A stretch of DNA of 64,000 nucleotides from Microvirga sp. 17 mud 1-3 (GCF_003151255.1 NZ_CP029481.1:1364001-1428000), one strand, 5' to 3'. Positions 8,096 through 19,073 are shown, counted from the first letter of the stretch. Notes: generated by a model not told the origin, from the letters alone. Numbers and translations are program-made.

Positions 8096-9361
8096 ATGAA
8101 CGACCAATTCCGGAATCCGTCCGAGGCCACCTCCCATGCGCAGCGGCTCGACCGGTTGGCCGAGGTCGCGGTGCGCGTCGGTCTCGGCCTGAAGCCGGGG
8201 CAGGAGGTCGTCATGACGGCGCCCCTGGAGGCCGTGGCCCTGGCCCGTCGCATCACGGAGCATGCCTATGAGGCCGGCGCATCCCTGGTCACGACCCTCT
8301 TCTCCGACGAGGAGGCGACCCTCATGCGTTTCCGCCATGGGCGGGAGGATAGCTTCGATACGGCCTCCGCCTGGCTCTATGAGGGCATGGCGAGCGCCTT
8401 CAAGAACGGCGCGGCGCGCCTTGCCATCGTGGGCGAGGATCCGTCGCTCCTTGCCCAGCAGGACCCGGAAAAGGTCTCGCGGGCGAACCGGGCACGCTCC
8501 AAGGCCTATATGCCGGCCCTGAACCTCATCGCGGGCTTCGACACCAACTGGACCATCGTGTCCGCCGCGACCCCCGCCTGGGCCAAAGCCGTGTTCCCGA
8601 ACGATCCGGAGGACGTGGCCGTCGCCAAGTTGTGGGATGCGATCTTCTCCGCCTCGCGCGTCGACGCGGACGACCCCATCGCGGCCTGGGCGGCCCACAA
8701 CGGCAATCTCCAAACCCGCACCCGGATGCTCAACGAGAAGAGCTATGCGGCCCTTCACTTCAAGGGCCCGGGCACGGACCTGCGCGTCGGCCTCGCGGAC
8801 GATCACGAGTGGAACGGCGGCTCGACGACGGCCAAGAACGGGATTGTCTGCAATGCCAACATCCCGACCGAGGAGGTCTTCACCACCCCGCACAAGGACC
8901 GGGTGGACGGCACGGTGACGAGCACCAAGCCGCTCTCCTATCAGGGCACCCTGATCCAGGACATCCAGGTGCGGTTCGAGGCGGGTCGGATCGTGGAGGC
9001 CAAGGCCCGCACCGGCGAGGCGGTCCTCAACAAGGTGCTGGAGACCGACGAAGGCGCCCGCCGCTTGGGCGAGGTCGCCCTGGTGCCGAATTCCTCGCCG
9101 ATTTCCCGCAGCGGGCTTCTTTTCCTGAACACCCTCTTCGACGAAAATGCCTCCAGCCACATTGCCCTTGGGCAGGCCTACAGCAAATGCATCAGGGGCG
9201 GCGGCACCATGAGCGAGCAGGAGCTTGCTGCCCGCGGCGCGAACAAGAGCCTCATCCACATCGACTGGATGATCGGATCCGGCCAAGTGGACGTGGACGG
9301 GATCACGGCGGACGGGCAGGCTGAGCCGCTGATGCGCGGCGGCGAGTGGGTGACGGCGTAA
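8096..9361 (+). CDS. M29 family aminopeptidase
   Basis: Cytosolic metallo-aminopeptidase of the M29 (AmpS/thermophilic aminopeptidase) family, 421 aa, the usual length (about 410). N-terminal KPGQEVVMTAPLEAVALARRI and the central GTDLRVGLADDHEWNGG, NIPTEEVFTTPHKDRVDGT and LGEVALVPNSSPIS blocks are characteristic. The C-terminal region carries likely metal ligands (SHIALGQAYSKCI, IHIDWMIG). No signal peptide. AGGCAGGATC precedes ATG 8096. It is followed at 170 bases by a peptide-type ABC transporter, so it probably trims imported peptides. Substrate preference cannot be read from sequence. Confidence 0.88.
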   Translation: MNDQFRNPSEATSHAQRLDRLAEVAVRVGLGLKPGQEVVMTAPLEAVALARRITEHAYEAGASLVTTLFSDEEATLMRFRHGREDSFDTASAWLYEGMASAFKNGAARLAIVGEDPSLLAQQDPEKVSRANRARSKAYMPALNLIAGFDTNWTIVSAATPAWAKAVFPNDPEDVAVAKLWDAIFSASRVDADDPIAAWAAHNGNLQTRTRMLNEKSYAALHFKGPGTDLRVGLADDHEWNGGSTTAKNGIVCNANIPTEEVFTTPHKDRVDGTVTSTKPLSYQGTLIQDIQVRFEAGRIVEAKARTGEAVLNKVLETDEGARRLGEVALVPNSSPISRSGLLFLNTLFDENASSHIALGQAYSKCIRGGGTMSEQELAARGANKSLIHIDWMIGSGQVDVDGITADGQAEPLMRGGEWVTA

Positions 9362-9529
9362 CATCGTCGGCCGGCAGGACACGTCGTCGCGCCCCTGGGT
9401 ACGGGTTATTTGCCGGCTCAGCGGCGCGGCGGGCTTGACGCTAGGGCCCTGCCGCTGCGAAGTGGAGAGGTATCAAAGAGGTACAGCCGTCGCCTGGCGA
9501 CGCGCAGCTTCTCGGTGAGCACAGGATTC

Positions 9530-11413
<1,884 letters not shown>

Positions 11414-11439
11414 AAGAACTCTTCAGAGGAGAGAGCAGA

Positions 11440-12966
11440 ATGAAAGTTTCAACCACCCTTCGGGCGCTCGGCTTTACGGTCGCGGCCGCCCTGGCGCCGC
11501 TTGCGGCGACCCAGGCCCAGGCCGCCGGCACGCTGACGACCGCAATCGCGCTGGATCCCGGCAGCTGGGATCCCATCGACACCTTCGTGGTCGACTGGTC
11601 GTCCGCCGCCAACAACATCTTCGACGGCCTGACCGCCCGCGGCGCCGACATGAAGCTGAAGCCCGGCCTCGCGACGAGCTGGGAGTTCCTCGACAACAAC
11701 AGCCGCATCCGCTTCAAGCTGCGCGAGAACGTGAAGTTCCACAACGGCGAGCCCTTCAACGCGGAAGCCGTGAAGTTCACCTTCGACCGGCTCCTCGGCG
11801 ACGAGGGCAAGAAGGGGCCGCAGCAGTCGAACTACACCTCCATCGATCACGTCGAAGTGGTCGACGCCAACACCGTCGATTTCATCATGAAGCAGCCCGA
11901 CCCGGTGCTGCTCACCAAGCTCGCCGGCTACGGCGCCATGATCGTCCCGCCGCAATACATCAAGGAAAAGGGTGACGATTACTTCAACAGCCACCCGGTC
12001 GGCACGGGGCCTTTCAAGTTCGTCAGCTACGAGCCCAAGGTCAGCCTGACCCTCGAGGCCTTCCCTGAGCATTGGGGCGGCGCGCCGAAGCTCGACAAGC
12101 TCGTCTTCCGCATGATCGCCGAGGCCAACACCCAGATCGCCGAGCTCCAGGCCGGGCGCATCGACGTCGCGACCCTGATCCCGTTCGGCCTTGCGCCGAC
12201 CGTCGAGAAGGATCCGAAGCTCAGCCTCATCAGCATCACGGGCCCGACGGTCGTGGCGCTGCGCCTCAACACCAAGAACGGCATCACCAAGGACGTGAAC
12301 GTCCGCAAGGCGCTGATCATGGGCATCGACCGCGATGCCATCATCAAGGCGGTGCTCCTCGGCCACGGCAAGCCCATCGCGAGCTTCCAGGCGGACCTGT
12401 CCTTCGGCTACGACCCGAACCTGAAGCCGCTGCCCTTCGACCTCGCCAAGGCGAAGCAGATGCTCCAGCAGGCGGGCGTGCAGCCCGGCGCGCCGGTGAA
12501 AATCGACTTCCGCGGCAACGACGCGACCTTCCGCGAAGTGGCGCAGGCGGCGGCCGGCTTCCTGCAGGCGCTCGGCCTGAAGGCCTCGCTCCAGCCCTAC
12601 GAGACCCCGGTCCTGCTCAACGACATCATCCCGAACGGCAAGACGGACGAGGCCTGGCACAATGCCTGGGGCGGCTGGACCTTCGACTACGACAACACCG
12701 CCTACCTGATGTACCACTCGGGCGAGAAGTGGAATCCTTACGACAAGGATCCCAAGCTCGACGCCATGCTCGAGAAGCAGCGCAGCATCTACGACGTGAA
12801 GGAGCGCGAGAAGATCCTTCAGGAGATTGCCCGCTACGTGGCCGATCAGGCCCTGGAGATCCCGCTCTACAACCAGAACACCATCTACGGCGTGAACAAG
12901 CGGGTGAAGAACTTCGATGCGCCGGCGGACCGCCGCTTCCGCTTCACCGAGACGTCGGTGGAATAA
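11440..12966 (+). CDS. gsiB: Peptide/glutathione ABC transporter substrate-binding protein (SBP_bac_5, GsiB-like)
   Basis: Periplasmic family-5 solute-binding protein, 508 aa. Signal peptide about residues 1-28 (MKVSTTLRALGFTVAAALAP..AQAAG). The family block FKLRENVKFHNGEPFNAEAVKF lies near residue 90, and VGTGPFKFVSYEP near 187. AGAGGAGAG precedes ATG 11440, 26 bases after gsiA. A perfect GC-rich hairpin lies between its stop and the next gene, likely stabilising this message and damping read-through, a common device when the binding protein must exceed the membrane subunits. Ligand could be dipeptides, glutathione or related peptides. Confidence 0.88.
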   Translation: MKVSTTLRALGFTVAAALAPLAATQAQAAGTLTTAIALDPGSWDPIDTFVVDWSSAANNIFDGLTARGADMKLKPGLATSWEFLDNNSRIRFKLRENVKFHNGEPFNAEAVKFTFDRLLGDEGKKGPQQSNYTSIDHVEVVDANTVDFIMKQPDPVLLTKLAGYGAMIVPPQYIKEKGDDYFNSHPVGTGPFKFVSYEPKVSLTLEAFPEHWGGAPKLDKLVFRMIAEANTQIAELQAGRIDVATLIPFGLAPTVEKDPKLSLISITGPTVVALRLNTKNGITKDVNVRKALIMGIDRDAIIKAVLLGHGKPIASFQADLSFGYDPNLKPLPFDLAKAKQMLQQAGVQPGAPVKIDFRGNDATFREVAQAAAGFLQALGLKASLQPYETPVLLNDIIPNGKTDEAWHNAWGGWTFDYDNTAYLMYHSGEKWNPYDKDPKLDAMLEKQRSIYDVKEREKILQEIARYVADQALEIPLYNQNTIYGVNKRVKNFDAPADRRFRFTETSVE

Positions 12967-12999
12967 TCCGCCGGCGCTTTTTCGCATCTTGAATGACAT

Positions 13000-13025
13000 G
13001 GCGGCCCCGCTCCGGCGGGGCCGCC
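13000..13025 (+). terminator. Intra-operon hairpin between binding protein and permease genes
   Basis: Perfect 11-bp inverted repeat GGCGGCCCCGC / GCGGGGCCGCC with a TCCG loop in the 87-base gap between gsiB and gsiC. No U-run follows, so I read it as a partial terminator or 3' RNA-stabilising hairpin and not a full stop. Confidence 0.6.
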
Positions 13026-13053
13026 TCACGACAACAAGAACAAGGATCACCCG

Positions 13054-13974
13054 ATGGCGGGCTTCATTCTCAAGCGATTGTTGCAGGCTGTATTCGTGAT
13101 CCTGGCCGTGACGCTGATCGTGGCCTTCGCGATCCGCCTGTCCGGCGACCCGGCCGTCATGCTGGCGGGCGGCAGCAACATCACCGAGAAGGACCTGCAG
13201 AACATCCGCCAGGCGCTCGGCCTGGAGCGGCCCTTTTACGTGCAGTATCTCGACTTCCTGAGAGGAGTGCTGGTCGGCGATTTCGGCCGCAGCTTCATGG
13301 GCGGCACCCCCGTGTCGCTCCTCATCTCCAAGGCCTTGCCCGCGACCCTGCTCCTGGCCTTCGCGTCGCTCCTGATTTCCATCGTGCTGTCGGTTCCGCT
13401 CGGGGTCTATGCGGCCGTGCAGCGCGGGCGCTGGCCGGATCAGCTCATCCGCATCCTGTCCCTCGTCGGCCTGTCATTCCCGAATTTCTGGCTGGCGATC
13501 ATGCTGGTGCTGTTCTTCTCGATCACGCTCGGAATCCTGCCGCCGAGCGGCATGGAAGGGCCTGAAAGCTTCGTCATGCCCGCGCTCACCATGGGCATCA
13601 TCCTGACGGCCACCAACGTGCGGCTGGTGCGCACCTCCATGCTGGAGACCCTGTCCCAGCAATACATCATGGTGGCGCGCTCCAAGGGGCTGAAGGATTG
13701 GGTGGTGCTCTACAAGCACGCCTTGCGCAACTCCGCGATCCCCCTCGTCACCTATATCGGGCTCCAGTTCGGCAGCCTCATCGGCGGCATCGTCATCGTG
13801 GAGCGGGTCTTCAACTGGCCCGGCATGGGAACGCTCGCCTTCGACGCGATCTCGGCCCGCGACTATCCGGTCCTCCAGGGCTCCATCACGGTGCTGGCCC
13901 TCTTCATCGTGCTCATCAACCTCCTGGTCGATATCGCCTACGGGCTCATCGACCCGCGCATCCGGACGGAGTGA
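13054..13974 (+). CDS. gsiC: Peptide/glutathione ABC transporter permease (DppB/GsiC type)
   Basis: Inner-membrane permease, 306 aa, equal in length to E. coli GsiC. It opens with the DppB-type N-terminus (FILKRLLQAVFVILAVTLIVAF), has the LGLERPFYVQYLDFLRG block, and an EAA-type loop near residues 200-225 (VARSKGLKDWVVLYKHALRNS). AAGGA precedes ATG 13054. Followed by gsiD after five bases, in the same operon. Confidence 0.9.
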   Translation: MAGFILKRLLQAVFVILAVTLIVAFAIRLSGDPAVMLAGGSNITEKDLQNIRQALGLERPFYVQYLDFLRGVLVGDFGRSFMGGTPVSLLISKALPATLLLAFASLLISIVLSVPLGVYAAVQRGRWPDQLIRILSLVGLSFPNFWLAIMLVLFFSITLGILPPSGMEGPESFVMPALTMGIILTATNVRLVRTSMLETLSQQYIMVARSKGLKDWVVLYKHALRNSAIPLVTYIGLQFGSLIGGIVIVERVFNWPGMGTLAFDAISARDYPVLQGSITVLALFIVLINLLVDIAYGLIDPRIRTE

Positions 13975-13979
13975 CGCCC

Positions 13980-14837
13980 ATGGCCCTTGCCCAGGCAGCC
14001 GCCGCATCGCGCCGGCACTTCAGATCCTTCGAGCTCGTCCTCGGCGTCCTCCTGACGGGCGGCATGACGCTCGCGGTCCTGTTCTCCGGCTTTCTCTTTC
14101 CTGACGGCGGCGAGAGCATGGACCTGATGGCCCGCCTCCTGCCGCCGTTCCAGAACCCGGCCCATATTCTCGGCACCGATCCGCTCGGGCGCGACGTGCT
14201 GGCCCGCGTGATCGTCGGCGGGCGCATCTCGCTCACGGTCGGCGTCCTGTCGGTCCTCGGCGCCGTGGTGCTCGGGACCCTGATGGGTCTCATCGCGGGC
14301 TATTACCGCGGCATCGCCGAAGTCATCCTGATGCGCTTCGCGGACGTGCAGCTCGCGCTGCCCTTCATCCTCATCGCCATCATGTTCCTGGCCATTCTCG
14401 GCACGGGCATCGACAAGGTGATCTTCTTCATGATCATCGCCCAATGGGTGCAATATGCCCGCCTTGTGCGCGGCTCCGTGCTCGCTTTGCGCGACCGGGA
14501 GTTCATCCTCTCGGCCCGGGCCATCGGCGTCGGCAACGGGCGGATCATCTTCCAGCACATCCTTCCCAACGTGCTGGGGCCCATCGTCATCCTGATGACG
14601 CTGAACGTCGCCAACAACATCCTCCTCGAAAGCAGCCTGACCTTCCTGGGCCTCGGAGTCGATCCCCTCATTCCGAGCTGGGGCGGCATGCTCGCGGACG
14701 GGCGCACCTATCTCCAGTCGGCCTGGTGGGTCAGCGTCTTCCCGGGCCTCGCCATCATGTTCACGGTGCTCGGCCTCAATCTGCTCGGCGACTGGCTGCG
14801 CGATTTCCTCGATCCTACAGGGCAGACCTCCAAATGA
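13980..14837 (+). CDS. gsiD: Peptide/glutathione ABC transporter permease (DppC/GsiD type)
   Basis: Second permease, 285 aa. The DppC-type block HILGTDPLGRDVLARVIVGG is near residue 60, the loop SARAIGVGNGRIIFQHILPN near 180, and LTFLGLGVDPLIPSWGGML near 222. ATG 13980 follows the gsiC stop by five bases, and its own stop overlaps the metallopeptidase start by four bases (ATGA). Frame extension back to 13698 is a shadow of gsiC. Confidence 0.9.
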   Translation: MALAQAAAASRRHFRSFELVLGVLLTGGMTLAVLFSGFLFPDGGESMDLMARLLPPFQNPAHILGTDPLGRDVLARVIVGGRISLTVGVLSVLGAVVLGTLMGLIAGYYRGIAEVILMRFADVQLALPFILIAIMFLAILGTGIDKVIFFMIIAQWVQYARLVRGSVLALRDREFILSARAIGVGNGRIIFQHILPNVLGPIVILMTLNVANNILLESSLTFLGLGVDPLIPSWGGMLADGRTYLQSAWWVSVFPGLAIMFTVLGLNLLGDWLRDFLDPTGQTSK

Positions 14838-16576
14838 CCGTTCTTCTCGACGAAAGGGTGCCGCGGACCCTCGATGCCCTCGTGGCGGAGTGGTCGGCCG
14901 AAGACAGGCGCGGGGCACGTCTCGAAGCCTGGCTATTCGAGGACGAGCCCGCGCGGCGCAAAGCGGAGGCCGCCCTTGCCGAGGCCGGCGTCACGGCGCG
15001 CCTGCGCAGCGCCTACAAGCCCCTCGTCCACGCCTTCCTGGAGGAGATCGACACAAAGGACCTCGCCCGCGTCGAGATCGTCTATCCGGTCCACCCCACG
15101 GCTAACCCCATCCGATTCCTCTCCGAGGCCTATCCGCTGGCGGGGCTTCTGGAGGGCGTCGAGACAGTCTTCACGCCCGGCGACGAGAAGCCCGTCTACC
15201 GGGTGACGGCGCAGTACCGCGACGGCCGGACGGCCGAGCACGAGGTCTTCGCGCCGAACCGCATCCGCCGCAACCATCTCGGCCTGGCCGATCTCTGCCC
15301 GACCGGGTGGATGCGCGCCTCCGCGCCATCGGGCCTTGCCCGCGACGAAGCCCTCACGACCGAGATCGAGACGGTGTTCGACAGGGTGATGGCGACCGTC
15401 GCGGCCCATCCCTGGCCGGCCGAGGAGCCCTATGCGGAGACCCTCGCCATCGACGTGAGCATCGCGGGGATCGAGCGCCCGCTGGATTACGGCGACGAGG
15501 TGATGAGCACCCGCGAGGCGCTGCACGAGGATTTCTATTTCTCCCTGCTCGAATTCTTCAAGCACCGCTCGGGCCGCCCGCCGGAGGATCGCGGGCTCCA
15601 GCCGGGCCAGATCGTGCCGGATATCCGGGCCGGGGAGGGGGATGCGCATGTGCGCGTCGCGCTTCTGGCATTCGGCCGCCCGCAGGATCCCGTCCGGCCT
15701 GAGCAGGTGCTCGAGACCGCCGATGCGGCGCCGGGCCTCGCGCAAATCTATCGGGATCTCGCGGAACTGCCCGGCCAGACCTTCGAGGGCATCTCGCGGG
15801 AGGGGCGTCCCGTGCGCGGGATCTACCGCCCGGGCCGTCGCCCGGCAATTCTGGTCTCGGCGGGCCAGCATGCCAACGAGACCTCGGCGCCCGTCGGTGC
15901 CCTGCGCGCCGCGCGCCGGCTCCTCGCCGATCCGGACGTCAACCTGGCGCTGATCGCCGTGGAGAACCCGGACGGCTATGCGTTGCACGGCCGGCTCTGC
16001 GAGGCCAATCCGCGCCACATGCATCACGCGGCCCGCTACACCTCGCTCGGCAGCGACGTGGAGTTCGACCGGGGCAACCCGACCTACGAGATCGGTGCGC
16101 GAAATCAGGCGCTGGAGCTCTCGGGCGCCGAGCTTCACGTGAATCTCCACGGCTATCCGGCCCATGAATGGACGCGGCCCTTCACGGGCTATCTCCCGCG
16201 CGGCTTCGAATTGTGGGCGATCCCAAAGGGCTTCTTCCTCATCATGCGCCACCATCCCGCCTGGGCCGGGCAGGCGAGGGCGCTCATCGAGGCGGTCACG
16301 AAGCGTCTCCAGGCCATTCCGGGCCTGGCCGCGTTCAACCGGCGCCAGATCGAAATCTGCGCGATCCATTCCGGCGGCACGCCCTACGAGATCGTCAACG
16401 ACATTCCCTGCCTCGTCACCGCCGAGGAAAGGCACCCGTCGCCGCTCACCCTCATCACGGAATTCCCGGACGAGACCATCTACGGCGAGCCCTTCCGCTT
16501 CGCCCACACGGTCCAGATGACGACCGTGCTGGCAGCAGAGGAAGCCTTCGCGGCCATGATGGCGCAGACGGTCTGA
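14834..16576 (+). CDS. M14-family zinc metallopeptidase linked to a peptide transporter
   Basis: Probable zinc carboxypeptidase-like (M14 clan) hydrolase, 580 aa, cytoplasmic (no signal). The zinc motif HxxE is at His346-Glu349 (GQHANETS), with a third candidate histidine at 435 or 439 (ELHVNLHGYPAH). The first 300 residues do not resemble a family I can name. The start overlaps the gsiD stop by four bases, so it is translated with the importer and very likely cleaves or deacylates the imported compound. E. coli gsi lies next to a different peptidase (iaaA), so pairing importer with peptidase is the shared theme. Alternatives: succinylglutamate desuccinylase/aspartoacylase-like deacylase. Confidence 0.75.
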   Translation: MTVLLDERVPRTLDALVAEWSAEDRRGARLEAWLFEDEPARRKAEAALAEAGVTARLRSAYKPLVHAFLEEIDTKDLARVEIVYPVHPTANPIRFLSEAYPLAGLLEGVETVFTPGDEKPVYRVTAQYRDGRTAEHEVFAPNRIRRNHLGLADLCPTGWMRASAPSGLARDEALTTEIETVFDRVMATVAAHPWPAEEPYAETLAIDVSIAGIERPLDYGDEVMSTREALHEDFYFSLLEFFKHRSGRPPEDRGLQPGQIVPDIRAGEGDAHVRVALLAFGRPQDPVRPEQVLETADAAPGLAQIYRDLAELPGQTFEGISREGRPVRGIYRPGRRPAILVSAGQHANETSAPVGALRAARRLLADPDVNLALIAVENPDGYALHGRLCEANPRHMHHAARYTSLGSDVEFDRGNPTYEIGARNQALELSGAELHVNLHGYPAHEWTRPFTGYLPRGFELWAIPKGFFLIMRHHPAWAGQARALIEAVTKRLQAIPGLAAFNRRQIEICAIHSGGTPYEIVNDIPCLVTAEERHPSPLTLITEFPDETIYGEPFRFAHTVQMTTVLAAEEAFAAMMAQTV

Positions 16577-16617
16577 GCGCGATAGGCTCAGGCCCGAGTC
16601 GGGAAACGGGAGCCATC

Positions 16618-17316
16618 ATGTCGTCAGTCGCCATCGTTACCGCCGCCAGCAAGGGCATGGGTGCGGCCATTGCCAGGGAGCTGCACAGCCGGGGCTATCG
16701 CCTCGCGCTTCTGGCCCGCTCCGATGATCTGCAGGCCGTCGCGCAGGAGACGGGCGCGCTCGCCGTCCAGGGCTCCGTCACCGAGCCGGCCGACTTGGAC
16801 CGCCTCGTCAAAGAAACCCTCGACCGCTACGGGCGCATCGACGCGGTCGTGAACCATACCGGCCACCCGCCGAAGGGCGATCTCCTGGCCATTCCGGATG
16901 CGGATTGGCATCTGGGCCTCGACGTGGTGCTCATGAACGTGGTGCGCATGGCCCGCCTCGTGACGCCCGTCATGGAGAAGGCCGGGAAGGGAACTTTCGT
17001 CAACGTGTCGAGCTTCGCGGCCTATGAGCCGGATGCGGATTTCCCCGTCTCGGCCGCGCTGCGCACGGCGCTCGCCGCCTTCACCAAGCTCTATGCGGAG
17101 CGCTACGCCAAGGCGGGCATCCGCATGAACAACGTGCTGCCCGGCTTCATCGACAGCCTGCCCGAGAAGCCGGAGCGCAAGGCCCGTATCCCGATGGGGC
17201 GCTACGGGACCGTTGGCGAGATGGCCAAGACCGTGGCGTTTCTCCTGTCGGACGATGCCGGCTACATCACGGGCCAGAACATCCTGGTCGATGGCGGCCT
17301 CGTCCGCGGCATCTAG
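16618..17316 (+). CDS. Atypical short-chain dehydrogenase/reductase-fold protein lacking the YxxxK dyad
   Basis: SDR-fold protein, 232 aa. The N-terminal cofactor motif is present (TAASKGMG, residues 8-15) and the C-terminal YITGQNILVDGGL block is normal. By my hand alignment the catalytic Tyr and Lys are replaced by Ser145 and Arg149 (FPVSAALRTALAAFTK), and the usual NNAG is VNHTG. The serine of the VNVSS block is kept. It may therefore bind NAD(P) without classical activity, or use other chemistry. It starts 41 bases after the M14 peptidase and could be the last gene of that operon; tandem palindromes follow. Substrate unknown. Confidence 0.8.
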   Translation: MSSVAIVTAASKGMGAAIARELHSRGYRLALLARSDDLQAVAQETGALAVQGSVTEPADLDRLVKETLDRYGRIDAVVNHTGHPPKGDLLAIPDADWHLGLDVVLMNVVRMARLVTPVMEKAGKGTFVNVSSFAAYEPDADFPVSAALRTALAAFTKLYAERYAKAGIRMNNVLPGFIDSLPEKPERKARIPMGRYGTVGEMAKTVAFLLSDDAGYITGQNILVDGGLVRGI

Positions 17317-17364
17317 AGCATCGTGCGGAAAAGTGGACCCGGTTCTCCGCTCGGACGATGCTCT
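17315..17364. repeat. Intergenic palindromic repeat, unit 1
   Basis: Perfect 10-bp arms AGAGCATCGT / ACGATGCTCT enclosing a 30-base centre that can extend the stem. It begins at the stop of the SDR gene. It resembles the short palindromes built on GCATCG and AAAAGTGGACCC that I know from rhizobial intergenic regions (from memory). It could act as a transcript 3' end. Confidence 0.65.
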
Positions 17365-17375
17365 CATTGAGAGAG

Positions 17376-17429
17376 AAAGCATCGGATGGGTCCCAAAAGT
17401 GCAAATCCACTTTTGGGTCCGATGCTTTA
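17376..17429. repeat. Intergenic palindromic repeat, unit 2
   Basis: Second palindrome 11 bases after unit 1. Arms start AAAGCATCGGA and end TCCGATGCTTT, with inner arms CCCAAAAGTG / CCACTTTTGGG and a bulge of a few bases in the left arm. It shares the GCATCG and AAAAGTG words with unit 1, so the two are probably members of one family inserted in tandem. Confidence 0.65.
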
Positions 17430-17525
17430 GGCCAGCGCGCAGCCGGAACAGGACAACCGAACCTTCCGTTAAGGAAGGGTGCCGGGGCAACGCGGCTCCG
17501 GCTTCCCTGTCCGGAAGGTGCCACC

Positions 17526-18866
17526 ATGGCCGGTCTGTCCTGGAAGCAGCGCGAGAACGATGCCGCGCTCGAAGAGACCATCGGAATCGTCCGCCACAAC
17601 GGCGAGCCCCTGCCGCCCCTGGAGGATGCGGAGGCCTTCGGCGCGGCCTTCGACCGCTTTGCCGACGCGAGGGTCGTGCTGCTAGGGGAGGCGACGCACG
17701 GCACGTCCGAATTCTACCGCGCCCGGGCGGCGATCACGCGCCGGCTCGTGGAACGGCACGGCTTCACCATCGTGGCCGCCGAGGCGGATTGGCCGGATGC
17801 CGCCCGCATCGACGCCTATGTGCGCCACCATCCCGTTCCACCCAGCGACGATGCAGCCTTCCAGCGCTTCCCCGCCTGGATGTGGCGCAACGAGGAGGTG
17901 GAGGATTTCGTCAACTGGCTGCGGGACTTCAACCGTGACCGTGCGGACGACAGGCGCGTCGAGTTCCGCGGTCTCGACGTCTACAGCCTCGACGCCTCGA
18001 TCCGCGCGGTGATCGACTATCTCGACAGGGTCGATCCCGATGCCGCTCGGGAGGCGAGAGGGCGCTATGGTTGCCTCAGCCCCTGGCAGTCCGACCCGGC
18101 CCGCTACGGCCGGGCCGTTCTCACGGGCCAGAAGCGCCCCTGCGACCAGGCCCTGCTCACCCAGCTCCAGGACATGCTTGCCAAGCGCATCGCCTACATG
18201 AGGGCCGACGGCGAGGCCTTCTTCGATGCGGTCCAGAACGCCCGCATCGTCCATGCGGCGGAGCATTACTATCGGATCATGTACGAGGGAGCGACCGAGT
18301 CCTGGAACCTGCGCGACCGGCACATGTTCGACACCCTCCAGCGGCTCCTCGCCCGGCGCGACGGCGCCAGGGCGGTGGTCTGGGCGCATAATTCCCATAT
18401 CGGCAACGCGGCCGCCACGGCCATGGGCTGGCAGGGCGAGTTCAACATCGGAGAGCTCTGCCGCACTGCCTACCAGGACCAGGCCGTGCTCATCGGCTTC
18501 GGTACAGACCGCGGCACGGTGGCGGCCGCAAGCGACTGGGATTCACCGATGGAGATCAAGGATGTCCGCCCGGCGCGGCCGGACAGCCACGAGCGCCTCT
18601 TCCGCGATGCCGGCCTCGGCCGTTTCCTCACGGATTGGCGCGGACCCGGCCGCCTCGACCTGCGCCGCGCCCTGTCCCGCCCCCGCCTGGAGCGGGCCAT
18701 CGGCGTGATCTACCGGCCCGAGACCGAGCTCTACAGCCATTATTTCGAGGCGGTCCTGCCGGAACAGTTCGACGCCTTCGTCTGGTTCGACGAAACCCGG
18801 GCCGTGACGCCCCTGACCGAAGCGCACGGGGAGGGCATGCCGGAGACTTATCCGTTCGGGCTGTAA
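17526..18866 (+). CDS. Erythromycin esterase family protein
   Basis: Soluble protein of the erythromycin-esterase/EreA-EreB-like fold, 446 aa. The active-site motif EATHG lies at residues 55-59, with a second histidine motif VVWAHNSHIGNA near residue 287 and a family block DVYSLDASI near 152. No signal peptide. GGAAGG precedes ATG 17526. Most chromosomal relatives are not antibiotic-resistance genes; functions are largely unknown, so macrolide hydrolysis should not be assumed. It stands alone between repeat-rich spacers and appears to be its own transcript. Confidence 0.82.
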   Translation: MAGLSWKQRENDAALEETIGIVRHNGEPLPPLEDAEAFGAAFDRFADARVVLLGEATHGTSEFYRARAAITRRLVERHGFTIVAAEADWPDAARIDAYVRHHPVPPSDDAAFQRFPAWMWRNEEVEDFVNWLRDFNRDRADDRRVEFRGLDVYSLDASIRAVIDYLDRVDPDAAREARGRYGCLSPWQSDPARYGRAVLTGQKRPCDQALLTQLQDMLAKRIAYMRADGEAFFDAVQNARIVHAAEHYYRIMYEGATESWNLRDRHMFDTLQRLLARRDGARAVVWAHNSHIGNAAATAMGWQGEFNIGELCRTAYQDQAVLIGFGTDRGTVAAASDWDSPMEIKDVRPARPDSHERLFRDAGLGRFLTDWRGPGRLDLRRALSRPRLERAIGVIYRPETELYSHYFEAVLPEQFDAFVWFDETRAVTPLTEAHGEGMPETYPFGL

Positions 18867-18930
18867 TGAGGCCCGCGCCATTCCGGCGCGCGTAGCATCT
18901 CTCCAGGAGTGACGCGGGGGCGCCTCCGTG

Positions 18931-19035
18931 CCCTCTCCCCCTTGTGGGGGAGAGTTGGAGAGGGGGTGTTGGCGCAGGATTTTCAGACCGTAGCGCTCAC
19001 ACCCCCACCCTGACCCTCCCCACAAGGGGGAGGGG
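18931..19035. repeat. Large imperfect inverted repeat (CTCCCCCTTGTGGGG type)
   Basis: Left arm starting CCCTCTCCCCCTTGTGG and right arm ending CCACAAGGGGGAGGGG, each about 38 bp, around a 30-base centre. The same words recur at 62690-62791 and 63424-63514. The right arm merges into the dispersed element beginning at 18993. No gene lies here. Confidence 0.7.
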
Positions 19036-19073
19036 ATCGCGGCGCGCTTGCCCTAACTGTTCTTCTTTCGTTC

